DNA of 64,000 nucleotides from Candidatus Rifleibacteriota bacterium (GCA_015232575.1 JADFZL010000004.1:264381-328380), one strand, 5' to 3'. Shown: positions 27,109-36,069, counted from the first letter of the stretch. Translations and numbers: made by a program. The notes: a model not told the origin generated them from the sequence alone.

Positions 27109-27513
27109 TCATCGGGAGAATTTGCAGAAAATGCTTTCGTTTTTCAGCAGGGACTCTGAAAAATCAAAACTCATAAAATTACCAGGGTCGCCATTTCGTA
27201 CAATCTTTGTCTTGTTGTCCTGACGCCAGGTGATTTTTGTAAAGGTCTTTATCAAATCGGGTGTCATCTGAGCGATTTCCAGCTCAAGTGTTTTTTCATC
27301 TATTACCTGAATTTTTGTAGCTTTGGCGAGATCCATTCTCAGGGCTTCGACAAATCTGCAGTATGTATGCCATCCTTTTGCTGCTTTGTCCTGCTTTTCG
27401 CCTTGAACCGATGATGACCTGAGGTAAAAAAAGACCTGATAAGCAAGAACAACAAGAATTGCCGCAACAACGATTGTTTCAAGAAGACTTATTCCCTTTT
27501 TCATCGAAACCAT
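27109..27513 (-). CDS. Small GspJ/GspH-like pseudopilin
   Basis: About 134 residues from the ATG at 27513, giving a short leader KKGISLLETIVVAAILVVLAYQ with Glu at position 5 after the cleavage site. The helix is followed by a small domain with a helical stretch (YCRFVEALRMDLAKATKIQV) and beta strands, as in minor pseudopilins. Longer and shorter starts (27546, 27504) are possible. It is the last gene of the operon beginning at 29531, after a lectin-like gene and two other pseudopilins. Confidence 0.7.
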   Translation of the reverse strand: MVSMKKGISLLETIVVAAILVVLAYQVFFYLRSSSVQGEKQDKAAKGWHTYCRFVEALRMDLAKATKIQVIDEKTLELEIAQMTPDLIKTFTKITWRQDNKTKIVRNGDPGNFMSFDFSESLLKNESIFCKFSR

Positions 27514-27559
27514 AAATTCCAATTCTCCAGAAGTTATATCGGACACATTAAGTACAATG

Positions 27560-28381
27560 TCAATCAGAATCCTCAGAAACGCTTACTTTTAACGTCCCTG
27601 AATTATTCCAGATGTGACCTTGAGGATCACCGCAATATTGGCATGGCTGGCCCTGAGACGAGTTATCGTATATGTCGTTGGCCATGAATTCCATTTCTCC
27701 GCTGTCTTGAGCTGTAAGTCTTTTCCCCGTTCCAATTGGAAATGGTTGTCCCGTGTTTCCTATTCTTCCGGCAAGAACCCCTGCAAGGCCGTCAGGAAGA
27801 GGACAGTAAGGCGATGGATGACCGGGAAGAGTTGAGGCGTAAGCGCTCAATGGCGAATCACTAAATATTCCGTTTCCGTCACACCAGCGTTCCTGAAGAT
27901 GCATGGACCATTTACCAGATACTTCAACAAGATATTTTTTCCCCCGGACAAGATTGAATCCCGATTTCTGCCATACTTTTGCTGCGTCAATGTCCATTGA
28001 AAAAAGAAGATGCCCGGCTGAAACTTCGGTTCCGGTGTCAGCTGGCTGTGCGGTTGTAGGGATATTTGCAAAAACTTCAGAATTTACATGATTCGCGGAA
28101 GGCCGGGCTTCAGAAGACTGGTTTATTGCTGAGCGTTGAGGCAAAACTCTTTGCCCATTTTCGAGCCATTCGTAAATCCAGTTCCTGTCTTTGTTGTTTC
28201 TGCCATCGTATGGAGTGGAAATAATCTCTGAGATTGTACCAATGGAGCTGAAGCCGATCGTTACTATTACTCCTGAAGCATTTTGTGCTTTTGATGTAAT
28301 AGAGAAAGGTAAAAAGGCGAGACAGGAAATGACTACTATTCTGCAAAACCACCTGCCATTTCGTGTGGCTGACAGCAACAT
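27560..28381 (-). CDS. Secreted protein with LecA/PA-IL-like galactose-binding lectin domain
   Basis: 273 residues. Signal peptide about 1-33 (cleavage near SKA-QN). Residues about 125-270 match the PA-IL-like domain: LVRGKKYLVEVSGKWS, LAGVLAGRIGNTGQPFPIGTG, GEMEFMANDIYDN and NNSGTLKVSVSED, with the ND and N-x-SG residues that bind calcium and galactose in LecA. The upstream part (30-120) is not recognised. AAAGGAG precedes the ATG. It lies within an operon of three pseudopilins, which suggests that the lectin is carried, exported or displayed by that assembly. Sugar binding is inferred from the family. Confidence 0.75.
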   Translation of the reverse strand: MLLSATRNGRWFCRIVVISCLAFLPFSITSKAQNASGVIVTIGFSSIGTISEIISTPYDGRNNKDRNWIYEWLENGQRVLPQRSAINQSSEARPSANHVNSEVFANIPTTAQPADTGTEVSAGHLLFSMDIDAAKVWQKSGFNLVRGKKYLVEVSGKWSMHLQERWCDGNGIFSDSPLSAYASTLPGHPSPYCPLPDGLAGVLAGRIGNTGQPFPIGTGKRLTAQDSGEMEFMANDIYDNSSQGQPCQYCGDPQGHIWNNSGTLKVSVSEDSD

Positions 28382-28400
28382 ATTAATCTCCTTTACTCTT

Positions 28401-28844
28401 CTATAATTCCTGATCAGGGTTGTAATACGCTTTTATGGTAAGAACAGACCTATTTTCACTCTGCCTCTTTATTACTACCTCAACCGCGATTTCATAGACC
28501 TTTCCCCACGGATTAGAAAATCTTTCAGCGGGAAGGTTCGGATTGTTTGCATAGCTTAAACGCAGTTTTCTGGAAAGGTTTTGATCAGAAGATGGCTGTT
28601 CAATTCCATATTTTTTTAAATCCTGTTCTTGTATTTCTGTCAATGGAAGCAGCTTAAATTTTTCTTCCGGAAGACACTTTACAGCTTCAACAGTTGAAAG
28701 TGCCAGGGACATTGATTTCAGTTCTGTCGCCGACTTGGATATTACCCGACGGGACTGTGACAAGAGATCAAAAATTGGTAATATTCCAAGTGAAAGAATA
28801 AGCAGGGCAATAACTATTTCCAGAAGAGTAATTCCCTTTTTCAT
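28401..28844 (-). CDS. PilV/GspI-like pseudopilin
   Basis: 147 residues starting KKGITLLEIVIALLILSLGILP, a short prepilin leader and hydrophobic helix with Glu5, then SKSATELKSMSLALSTVEAVKCL, like the helix region of PilV/GspI minor pseudopilins. AGGACC lies nine bases upstream of the ATG. It stands between a GspJ-like gene and the lectin gene; a 108-base gap precedes it. Confidence 0.75.
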   Translation of the reverse strand: MKKGITLLEIVIALLILSLGILPIFDLLSQSRRVISKSATELKSMSLALSTVEAVKCLPEEKFKLLPLTEIQEQDLKKYGIEQPSSDQNLSRKLRLSYANNPNLPAERFSNPWGKVYEIAVEVVIKRQSENRSVLTIKAYYNPDQEL

Positions 28845-28952
28845 TCTTTAAGGTCCTCAATGCGTCTGTTTAAAATTTCCTTCGAAAAGTTGAGTTTCCT
28901 GCTGTTATAAACGAGAAAAAAAATCATTTTGTTCCAGAATTGACAGATTATT

Positions 28953-29531
28953 TTATGGATTACTTGTTGTACTTGCTTGCAGAATGTCATTAGTCTGAAT
29001 TCTAATTGACATGGATGCCGAAAGTCCGGGCTTGGGAAAGCCGGTCTCACTCAAAATTGTTAATGAAACTGAAAAGTATCCTCGTGCAATGTTGTCAGTT
29101 TTCTTAATGTCAGCAACTGAAAAAGTGCCAGTCAGTTTTTCATCACTTTTCTTATCCCTTTCGGTCAGGACGCGATTTTTTTCCTGATTTAGACGTTTTT
29201 CATAAAATCCCTTTTCGTTGATTTTGTACGATACTTTCTCTATTACATGCTCTCCGGAATCGTTTGTTCCGGTAATCTTTTCAACTTCAAGGGAGTCAGA
29301 TGAGACAATAACTTTCTTTGCAGATCTGAGATCTTGTTTGAGTGATTCAATCAATGTTTCCGCAGATAAAATGAATCTGTTTCTTCGCCCCTGAATTGCC
29401 TCATCGGTTCTTGTTGAGCGCAACAAATCAGCAGTCATTGAAATAATGATGACAACAATCGTAACCGAAACAAGAACCTCAACTACTGAAACCCCTCTGG
29501 TTCTAACAGAAAAAAAATAAAGTATTCTCAT
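28953..29531 (-). CDS. GspJ-like pseudopilin, first gene of the lectin/pseudopilin operon
   Basis: 192 residues. After the basic leader, RGVSVVEVLVSVTIVVIIISM is a prepilin motif with Glu5, followed by LSAETLIESLKQDLRSAKKVIVSSDSLEVE, a GspJ-type helix and strand pattern. The C-terminal part (AdIKKTDNIARGYFSVSLTIL-like region) is beta-rich. AAAAGG sits just before the ATG. A good sigma-70 promoter lies about 50-77 bases upstream. It heads a four-gene run with a GspI-like pseudopilin, a LecA-like lectin and a third pseudopilin. Confidence 0.75.
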   Translation of the reverse strand: MRILYFFSVRTRGVSVVEVLVSVTIVVIIISMTADLLRSTRTDEAIQGRRNRFILSAETLIESLKQDLRSAKKVIVSSDSLEVEKITGTNDSGEHVIEKVSYKINEKGFYEKRLNQEKNRVLTERDKKSDEKLTGTFSVADIKKTDNIARGYFSVSLTILSETGFPKPGLSASMSIRIQTNDILQASTTSNP

Positions 29532-29578
29532 GACCTTTTCAATTCATTTCCAACCCTGATATTGTCTGCACTTGAACT

Positions 29579-29608
29579 ATTTTAACTTTCGTTTCATTAA
29601 TAAGTCAA
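29579..29608 (-). promoter_or_regulatory. Sigma-70-type promoter of the lectin/pseudopilin operon
   Basis: On the minus strand TTGACT (-35), an 18-base gap and TAAAAT (-10), each one base off consensus, about 50 bases before the ATG at 29531. It has no resemblance to the ECF motif, so this operon is probably expressed by the housekeeping sigma factor. Confidence 0.5.
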
Positions 29609-29740
29609 CTCAAAGTTTTTTGTTGTTCTGGCACTTATTGTGTTTTCCATTTCTTCTTGCTGGCCATTTTTCAGGAATGCAGTTGCGGTATTCTCTTTAG
29701 AATCTATTCCAGAACTAAATAATCTGGCAAAATTAACAGT

Positions 29741-30724
29741 TCAGGGCAGGAAAAAGCGTTTGATGCACAAGTTTCCCATGGGTGATTCAGCGTAGTTGGC
29801 GGATGCAACATACGGTTTTCCGTTTCCGCGATCAAGGAATCGGTTCAGATGATTTGGCATATTGATCGGGGCAGACCCCTTGATACGGCCATCAAAAGCC
29901 ACGCGTACAGCAACTGTACGTTTGTGATTCGGGTGACCCGGAGCGTGGTTTATGTAAGTCAATACACATTCCTGGCGGTCTTCATCGACCCATTGAAGTT
30001 CAGGATTGTAATGCAATGGTAAGGAAAGTTTGATTCGGACAGTCTGCTTCATTTGTGAAGTTGTTCCGACCAGAATCGATGCCTGCTCTTTTGAAGAAAA
30101 CATAATTTGATAGAGCGTGCCGGTTTTGTCACCTACATCAAAGCCGCTCCATTCCCATTTTGTCTTTTTAATCACGCTTCCATCAGTAGAATTGATCTGA
30201 AAAATTGTTCCTGCACCTTTGTCTGCTAAAAAGACCTCGTTTGATTGTCCCAGCTCAACCCGAAAGGGTTGCTTGAATTCGGGTGATTTAATACGACGTA
30301 CAATTTTTCCTGAAGAATCAAGCTGCAAAAGCGAAGATGACTTGAGGTCTATTGTCCACCAGCCGGAAATTGTGCTGTCAGAAGCTATAATTGGACTAAT
30401 ATCTTCGAAAATCATCTCTTCGGGGTTGTCAAGAATTCGGTGTTCACTGACAAATCCAGAAGTCTTATTAAACCGGAGAAGCTTTCCTCCGACGGAATCA
30501 ATAATCCAGCAGTCTTCTCCTATTATTCTGAATGCACGAGGTCCATAGGGAATCGGAATCTGCAAGCCGGGGTGACTTTTCTGATTCACGAATGCCACCT
30601 TGCCAGGGTCACTGCCGTAGCTGGCAACGAAGTCCGCATTGACTGGCGGCAACAAAAATAAAAGCATAATCAGTGCTGTGAAAACAGCGGTTTTCAAAAT
30701 CAATGTGGAATGTTGCTTGTTCAT
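29741..30724 (-). CDS. Secreted beta-propeller (NHL-like) protein
   Basis: 327 residues from the ATG at 30724; a TTG codon at 30733 overlapping the previous stop is less likely. A signal peptide runs to about VNA-DF. The rest shows repeated strand blocks such as CWIIDSVGGKLLRFNKTSG, WTIDLKSSSLLQLDSSGKIV and VFLADKGAGTIFQINSTDG, typical of an NHL or YncE-like propeller with six or so blades. Propellers of this type mediate binding rather than catalysis. It is six bases from the amidase gene and shares its ECF-type promoter, so it may act with that enzyme on the cell wall or surface. Confidence 0.65.
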   Translation of the reverse strand: MNKQHSTLILKTAVFTALIMLLFLLPPVNADFVASYGSDPGKVAFVNQKSHPGLQIPIPYGPRAFRIIGEDCWIIDSVGGKLLRFNKTSGFVSEHRILDNPEEMIFEDISPIIASDSTISGWWTIDLKSSSLLQLDSSGKIVRRIKSPEFKQPFRVELGQSNEVFLADKGAGTIFQINSTDGSVIKKTKWEWSGFDVGDKTGTLYQIMFSSKEQASILVGTTSQMKQTVRIKLSLPLHYNPELQWVDEDRQECVLTYINHAPGHPNHKRTVAVRVAFDGRIKGSAPINMPNHLNRFLDRGNGKPYVASANYAESPMGNLCIKRFFLP

Positions 30725-30729
30725 TTTTC

Positions 30730-31695
30730 TCAAACCTTTCGAAGGACTCTGCTGACCGGAAACGCTGTCGCAGAGTGAATAGACGGGCGTCTGGCATAGG
30801 AATCGTTACTCATGGCCTGAACACTGTTGCCGTTCTGCATGATGATACCGATGTGTGTATCAGGATCATCACATCCGTCTCCGCTGGTGTCATAGGTCGC
30901 CCATGTAATTACATCACCGCCCTGGTAAGGGGGAACAGTCACTTCGCTCCAGCCAAGCTCTTTCAGTTTCGGTATGGTAGATAAAACCGCAAGATCAATG
31001 TCTATCTGAATGCCGGCATTTTTCAGAGCTGTTGTTGCCACCTGTGCACAACCCAGCAAGCCGCCCTGAGTTGCCGGGGCGTAGGGGAATGAACCACTGC
31101 TGCTATATTGGTTGACCAGCGTTTGTGCAGCTTTTACGATGCTTTGTTGAGAACTTCCATCTCCTGCAACCTTGACCGGGGATTCTCCGGAATTTGTTGA
31201 TGCTGTTGATACGGTTGATCCATTGCTTTGTCCGCGATATTCTTCTGAATCGATAATTGCCTGGCGAACGCTTTCAAGGGAATGTTCACCAGCTCGGATG
31301 GCTTCAAGCCATGTCTCTATGCCTTCGCGGTCTGGATTTCGACCGAGAAGCTCGCGATACCAGTCGCCTATCATTTTTTCATGAGAGTTGAGAATGCCGT
31401 CTCGCACGCTTTCCAATGTATGGGCGCCTGTCTGCAGGCCCGTTAACCAGGTGTCCAGACCATGCGGGTCGGGCTCACGTCCCAGGATTTCTTTATAAAG
31501 TGATCTGATGTAATTTATGCGAAACTGATTGGCAATATCCTGAATATGGCATTGCGAGGAATCATTATTGCCGGAGATGTTGTCATTGATATCCACATCA
31601 TGTTCTTCAAGGGTTTTGAAAGGGTCTTCTCCCCGGACGTTTTGGGAGACAAAGGAAAAAATCAGGAACATTCCGATTAAGATGTGTTGCTTCAT
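30730..31695 (-). CDS. Secreted DUF4214 / cysteine peptidase-amidase (CHAP- or NlpC-like) protein
   Basis: 321 residues from the ATG at 31695, preceded by AGGAGG at ideal spacing and followed by a signal peptide (cleavage near VRG-ED); a longer frame from 31764 is not needed. Two DUF4214 repeats lie at about 55-155 (YKEILGREPDPHGLDTWL, YRELLGRNPDREGIETWL). After a Ser/Thr linker, residues about 185-321 look like a papain-like amidase: LLGCAQVATTAL (Cys near 216), GGDVITWA and DTHIGIIM (His near 282). Such enzymes cleave peptidoglycan cross-peptides. It is transcribed divergently from the ECF sigma gene, from a promoter with the same motif. Confidence 0.7.
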   Translation of the reverse strand: MKQHILIGMFLIFSFVSQNVRGEDPFKTLEEHDVDINDNISGNNDSSQCHIQDIANQFRINYIRSLYKEILGREPDPHGLDTWLTGLQTGAHTLESVRDGILNSHEKMIGDWYRELLGRNPDREGIETWLEAIRAGEHSLESVRQAIIDSEEYRGQSNGSTVSTASTNSGESPVKVAGDGSSQQSIVKAAQTLVNQYSSSGSFPYAPATQGGLLGCAQVATTALKNAGIQIDIDLAVLSTIPKLKELGWSEVTVPPYQGGDVITWATYDTSGDGCDDPDTHIGIIMQNGNSVQAMSNDSYARRPSIHSATAFPVSRVLRKV

Positions 31696-31790
31696 AGACT
31701 TTCCTCCTGTATGACCGATTTTTTCGCAGGGTAATAAAATAAATACTGCTATTCCAGATCGCATGTCAGAAATTAATTATCAAACATGCT

Positions 31791-31827
31791 GTAATAATAG
31801 AATCGAAAAAAAGAATGCATTTGTTCC
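31791..31827 (-). promoter_or_regulatory. ECF-type promoter of the amidase/propeller operon
   Basis: On the minus strand GGAAC, 17 bases, CGATTCTATTATTA. It matches the sites at 32126 and 36070 in both blocks and in spacing, with an A-rich stretch after GGAAC in all three. It lies about 95 bases before the ATG at 31695. The interval from here to 32125 holds no supportable gene. Confidence 0.7.
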
Positions 31828-32125
31828 AGAAATTTTATCGGAATTTTAGCATATCACCTTGTGGCAAGCCCGGGCAGCAATTTTTGGCTCGATGATAAAA
31901 TTTTCGGTATAAACCCATGAAATCGATGAATATTATCGTGCCGATCATTTTCAGGGAGAAAAAAGAATTTTCCCATTTTGAAATTCTTGTAGTTTTAATA
32001 GTAATTCTGATAATATGATCAGAAGTCTTTAAAATGTTATTTAAGAAAAAGATGGACATAAATTGGAGGGCTTCCGGTTCGGGCATGATTTTATTTGCAA
32101 TCTGAAAATAAATTAAAAAAAATAT

Positions 32126-32161
32126 GGAACAAAACAGATTTTTTTTACGTATCTATTATTA
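32126..32161 (+). promoter_or_regulatory. ECF-type promoter of the sigma/FecR/PilX-like operon (autoregulation)
   Basis: GGAAC (32126-32130), 17 bases, CGTATCTATTATTA, ending 10 bases before the ATG of the ECF sigma gene. GGAAC and CGT blocks at this spacing are the hallmark of group ECF promoters, and ECF genes commonly drive their own expression. Confidence 0.75.
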
Positions 32162-32171
32162 AGAGCAACCT

Positions 32172-32732
32172 ATGACAGAAAACTGCAGAATTTCAAATCA
32201 GTCAGACGAAAAGGTTGTTGAAGAATTCCAGAAAGGTTCTGGAAAAGCTTTCGAGTTAATATTCGACAAGTACTATTCGGGTATCGTTCGTTATATATCC
32301 TGTATGATTAATATTAAGGAAGAAGCCAGGGATATAGCGCAGGAAGTATTTCTGAAGGTTCATGGTGGATTGAGATCCTATAAAGCTTCAGGAGGTTTTA
32401 AAGCCTGGATACTGACAATTGCCCGGCGTACTACAATTGACCACTTGCGTAAGAAACATCCGGAAACCGCTACTGAGCTTTCGGTTATTGATTCGTGTCT
32501 TTCTAACTGTCAGCGTGTGCCTGACAATTTTGATTTTTCCGATGATTTGTTTATGTCTCTGAATCCGCTGCAGAGAGAAATTTTGAGTCTGAAGTTTGTT
32601 GAAGAACTGTCTTACCAGGAAATATCTGAAATCACAGGTCTTCCAGAGGGTAAACTGAGAAAAGTCGTATGTTTTACTCTGAAATCACTCAGGGAAAAGG
32701 AAATCAACAATGATATGCACAAAAATAACTGA
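32172..32732 (+). CDS. ECF-family RNA polymerase sigma factor
   Basis: 186 residues. Region 2 (about 20-90) includes FELIFDKYYSGIVRYI and ARDIAQEVFLKVH, with KAWILTIARRTTIDHLRKK at 2.4. Region 4 (about 125-180) has LNPLQREILSLKFVEELSYQEISEITGLPEGKLRK, a helix-turn-helix that reads the -35 element. Region 3 is absent, as is standard for ECF factors. The stop lies within the next gene, an anti-sigma protein (23-base overlap). A GGAAC-N17-CG promoter lies just upstream. The ribosome site is weak (AAGAG). Confidence 0.9.
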   Translation: MTENCRISNQSDEKVVEEFQKGSGKAFELIFDKYYSGIVRYISCMINIKEEARDIAQEVFLKVHGGLRSYKASGGFKAWILTIARRTTIDHLRKKHPETATELSVIDSCLSNCQRVPDNFDFSDDLFMSLNPLQREILSLKFVEELSYQEISEITGLPEGKLRKVVCFTLKSLREKEINNDMHKNN

Positions 32733-33798
32733 TTTCTTTGAGAAAAACGATGCCAGGTCTGTTTCCGAACTTCCTTTGGAACTCAGGAAACACGCCGAGA
32801 GCTGCCCTGACTGCATGGGTCATCTTTCATTTGTTGGCCAGTTGAAGAAGCAGGCAAGCCGTTTTGAGCCTTCTCAGAAAGAAATGGCTGAAGCAAAGGC
32901 AATTCTTTTCCAGAAAATTTCCAGACAGGCAACTTTCACAGAAAATCCACCCTCATCAAAGAATATTATTATCGTAATATCGACTGTTATTATTCTGGCA
33001 ATCGGAGCAGCTTACTATCTGACAGGTTCACGTCTTCCCGAAAATCCTGGAAAATCTGATTCGGCAATTCAACCTCCTGTAAAGCAGCAGATATTCGTAA
33101 ATTTAATTCCGGCAGTCCCTGGAAAAGCCATCAATTGTTCGGAAAAAGCAATTCTGGAATATCCCGATGGCGGAAAGATAAACATTAACGGACAGGCAAA
33201 TATTGTTCTTGCTAAAAACGGTTTTGATGTGAAAGAAGGAAATTTTACCGCTGTCTTCAAACGTGGAACAAATGTGATAAAAATAAGAACGACAACAGTT
33301 GTTCTTGGAATAATAGGAACTACGGTTAATTTTCAGATCGCTTCAGGCTCAGGAAAAATAACTCTCATTGAGGGAGTTGTTGTTGCTGAAAGAATAATTG
33401 ATGGCTATTCATTTACAATGAAAGCCGGTGATGTAATAGATGTTAAGAGTGGTATCGGAACTGCTGTTAAATCTGCAACAGTCAGTCAGCCAATCACGAA
33501 AACAGCTTCAGAGGCTCATTCAGGTGTTCGTTCAGATACAGGTTTGAATGTATTAACTGATGTGTTTACAAGTTCATCAACAGGAACTTTACATGAAAGT
33601 TCAGGAGAAACGCACATTTCATCTGGTACAGAGCTTGAAACAGCCCTTGACACAGGTCTTGAAACAGATGCTGACACAGGAACTGGAGTCGGGAGTGAAT
33701 GTATTACCGGAACTTCAGAAGTTGCTGATCCTGAAAACATTTTCAACTCGCTGCCCGGGCAAGGTGAAACCTCACAAGATTCCAAATCTCACGATTAA
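32710..33798 (+). CDS. Anti-sigma factor with zinc finger, transmembrane helix and FecR domain
   Basis: 362 residues. The cytoplasmic N-terminus has H-x3-C-x2-C (His28, Cys32, Cys35), as in zinc-binding anti-sigma domains. A transmembrane helix spans about 85-106. The periplasmic FecR-type domain (about 125-245) contains ILEYPDGGKININ, TTTVVLGIIGTTVNFQI and ITLIEGVVVAE. The last 110 residues are Ser/Thr/Gly/Glu-rich and look disordered. It overlaps the sigma gene and almost certainly controls that factor; the signal may be the state of the PilX-like protein encoded next. Confidence 0.85.
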   Translation: MICTKITDFFEKNDARSVSELPLELRKHAESCPDCMGHLSFVGQLKKQASRFEPSQKEMAEAKAILFQKISRQATFTENPPSSKNIIIVISTVIILAIGAAYYLTGSRLPENPGKSDSAIQPPVKQQIFVNLIPAVPGKAINCSEKAILEYPDGGKININGQANIVLAKNGFDVKEGNFTAVFKRGTNVIKIRTTTVVLGIIGTTVNFQIASGSGKITLIEGVVVAERIIDGYSFTMKAGDVIDVKSGIGTAVKSATVSQPITKTASEAHSGVRSDTGLNVLTDVFTSSSTGTLHESSGETHISSGTELETALDTGLETDADTGTGVGSECITGTSEVADPENIFNSLPGQGETSQDSKSHD

Positions 33799-33843
33799 CA
33801 CCTGTTGCTGGAATTGTGCATATTAAGGAGACATGCATCAGGT

Positions 33844-35973
33844 ATGCACAAAACAAAAGAAAAAGGATTTCCCTCAAGAGGGGGAATGGCTTTATTTCTT
33901 GTAATGGGTTTCCTTTTTTTTATTGCTATCGTCGCTTTTTATCTTCATTCATTTTCACGCCACCAGATGTCTCAGACCAGGTTTCTGAGCAATGCTGAAG
34001 TTGCATTCGTAGCAGCAGAGTTCGGTGCCAGGGAAGCATGCATGCTGGTTCAGAAAACAGCAGATTTCATAAACAGTACTGACCCTCTTACATATCCGAA
34101 AAAAGATCGTGTTCCGGTTGTACTGAAAACCTTTTTTGATGCTTTTTTTAACAGCAGAGCGCAACTCAAGAACAACCTTTCCTCGATTGATCTCAACCTG
34201 AGCAACATGCCTGTTAATTCTATGTTGAGCGATTATGCGCCTAAACTTAAACTCCGGGTGAATATCAAGTTGAAAAATCCGGCTCCGCTTCTCGAAGGAA
34301 CGATAATTCCAGGAGTTTGCGAGCCTTTTTCGGAAACCCGTGGAAGATTTGTCATTGATTCAAAATCTGAATATTATGGAACAGAAAGAAGAGTAATGAC
34401 AACTTTCGAGGCAAGATCAATAAACCTGACGACACCTGTTATTGGAAGATTTGTACTATCTGTTGTTAAAGGTGATGGAAATCTTAACCCTCTCTCTGAA
34501 TCGCTTGCTCCTCTTCCTGTTAATCAGAAATATTCGCCCTTTCCTCCGGTGTTTCAAACAAATGACACTATTTTTCCCTTAGTTGTTAATGGCGGCAATA
34601 CAATAACTGATAAAAACAAGACCCGTAACGAAACAGCGACTTTTTTTAATTCCCAGGGCTGGGTATATCTCGGGGTTCCATTTGGTACAAAACCTGAATT
34701 CTGGACTGCAGGCGTTGCTCAGCCTGCCGGGGAATATGGGGATGGGTTCCTGATGACGGGAACTCAGGCGTATTTCTTTCCCATTGAACAGGGTTCTCCA
34801 AGGCTGGGACAGACTAACAATGGAATATCATTGTGGAAAGACTTTCAGACTGTTGCTTTTATTGGTCCGACGCACAAAGAAGGTAAAGAAAAAATCAGGA
34901 AATATATTCTTGCGAAATCACCGGATAATGATTTCGGGATTTCGTGTCTTAAACTTATGGGAACAGCGTCTGAACCAAGTCCAAATCTGATATTCGGGAA
35001 AGCGTATCGCCATTATAATCTTGAACAGGGATTCCGCCCTGTTCCCAAGGATGGAAAAACCAGCAGCGTTGCTCTTATTCCATACGTTGCCCCGGAGGAC
35101 TACTCTAAAAGCAGCATGGGAGTGCCTGGCATGGGACGGAATGTAGCACAGGCATATCGCGACACATGCCAGGGATATTCCGGATTCGAGCAGGCAATGA
35201 CAAAAACTGTAATTGCGCCTGTTAATGAAGGAATTGCTTTTTACTTCGACAAAAATTCAGGAGCGAATTTTAAGCCTGTTTTTGAATCAGGCAATATTCC
35301 AAAACTTGGCAGAAACCTGAATTATCAGGCAGATTCACCAGCAAATTTTCTTCTGGATATTCAGCAGAAATTCTTTCGCAATAATGAATGTATTTATGAT
35401 GGAGGACTTAATCAGGTTCTTCCAAATATTAAAGACCTTGTTTCTGCAAGATCTGCCAGAAGCTTTTTAAATAGCTCAGAATTTAAACTGTTTCTTGAAA
35501 ATTTTTTAAAGCGTGGGAAACAGGTGACAGGTTCATACCTTATTAAAGGACCATTTACGTGGACTTCTGAATTCAATCAGCTTGCCATTGGCGGAGTGGT
35601 TATCATCGCAGAATCAGATATTACAATTCAAAGTTCTGTCCGACCACAGGCTCAGCCACAGAACTCAGATGCCAGAGATCACACTGTTTCGCTTGTTTCG
35701 CTGAACGGTGACATTGTAATCTCAACTGATAGCCCTGTTGATGCAGCATTAATTGCCCTCAAAGGAACACTCAGACTTTCACAGCCATGTAAAATTGAAA
35801 TAAAAGGACTTCTCGCAGTTGCAAATCTGAATCTGAATCAATTCCATAATAAATTCAAAAAGTCCATAACTTATGATTCGCGTTTCGATTGGGCAGACGA
35901 AGAGACTTTCACAAAAAATGTCCGATTGTCTCTCGAAGATCAACCACTTCTCTTCCAGGTTAAATCAAATTGA
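33844..35973 (+). CDS. PilX-like membrane-anchored protein with beta-helix-like C-terminus
   Basis: 709 residues from the ATG at 33844 (an AAGGAG is 13 bases upstream, longer than usual; an in-frame TTG at 33805 is the alternative). Basic RGGMALFLVMGFLFFIAIVAFYLHSF gives one transmembrane helix, followed by the Gln/Ala-rich helix of PilX-type proteins. The large extracytoplasmic part ends in strand repeats (GGVVIIAESDITIQSS, VSLVSLNGDIVISTDS, AALIALKGTLRLS) like those closing the proteins at 549 and 20852. It forms an operon with the ECF and anti-sigma genes, so it could be both a regulon member and the sensed structure. Confidence 0.65.
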   Translation: MHKTKEKGFPSRGGMALFLVMGFLFFIAIVAFYLHSFSRHQMSQTRFLSNAEVAFVAAEFGAREACMLVQKTADFINSTDPLTYPKKDRVPVVLKTFFDAFFNSRAQLKNNLSSIDLNLSNMPVNSMLSDYAPKLKLRVNIKLKNPAPLLEGTIIPGVCEPFSETRGRFVIDSKSEYYGTERRVMTTFEARSINLTTPVIGRFVLSVVKGDGNLNPLSESLAPLPVNQKYSPFPPVFQTNDTIFPLVVNGGNTITDKNKTRNETATFFNSQGWVYLGVPFGTKPEFWTAGVAQPAGEYGDGFLMTGTQAYFFPIEQGSPRLGQTNNGISLWKDFQTVAFIGPTHKEGKEKIRKYILAKSPDNDFGISCLKLMGTASEPSPNLIFGKAYRHYNLEQGFRPVPKDGKTSSVALIPYVAPEDYSKSSMGVPGMGRNVAQAYRDTCQGYSGFEQAMTKTVIAPVNEGIAFYFDKNSGANFKPVFESGNIPKLGRNLNYQADSPANFLLDIQQKFFRNNECIYDGGLNQVLPNIKDLVSARSARSFLNSSEFKLFLENFLKRGKQVTGSYLIKGPFTWTSEFNQLAIGGVVIIAESDITIQSSVRPQAQPQNSDARDHTVSLVSLNGDIVISTDSPVDAALIALKGTLRLSQPCKIEIKGLLAVANLNLNQFHNKFKKSITYDSRFDWADEETFTKNVRLSLEDQPLLFQVKSN

Positions 35974-36069
35974 CACAATTCTGGGTAAGATTCAGCTGTA
36001 CGGTATTTTGCAAATAAAAAACGTCAATAGTATGTGAAATGCAAAATCATTCAGATGTTTTTTTTTCCT

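Noticed and set aside
26957..27223. An 88-residue frame after the exported phosphorylase-like gene
   Set aside because: It translates the MITE-like repeat (the familiar TQKRRGTEKKER-type peptide) and antisense of a pseudopilin gene.
28841..29050. A 69-residue frame on the minus strand overlapping the end of the GspJ-like gene
   Set aside because: It shares more than half its length with another frame of a clear gene, has no ribosome site and no recognisable sequence.
31835..32086. An 83-residue frame in the gap between the amidase and sigma genes
   Set aside because: No ribosome site and atypical composition; the gap is better explained by divergent ECF promoters.
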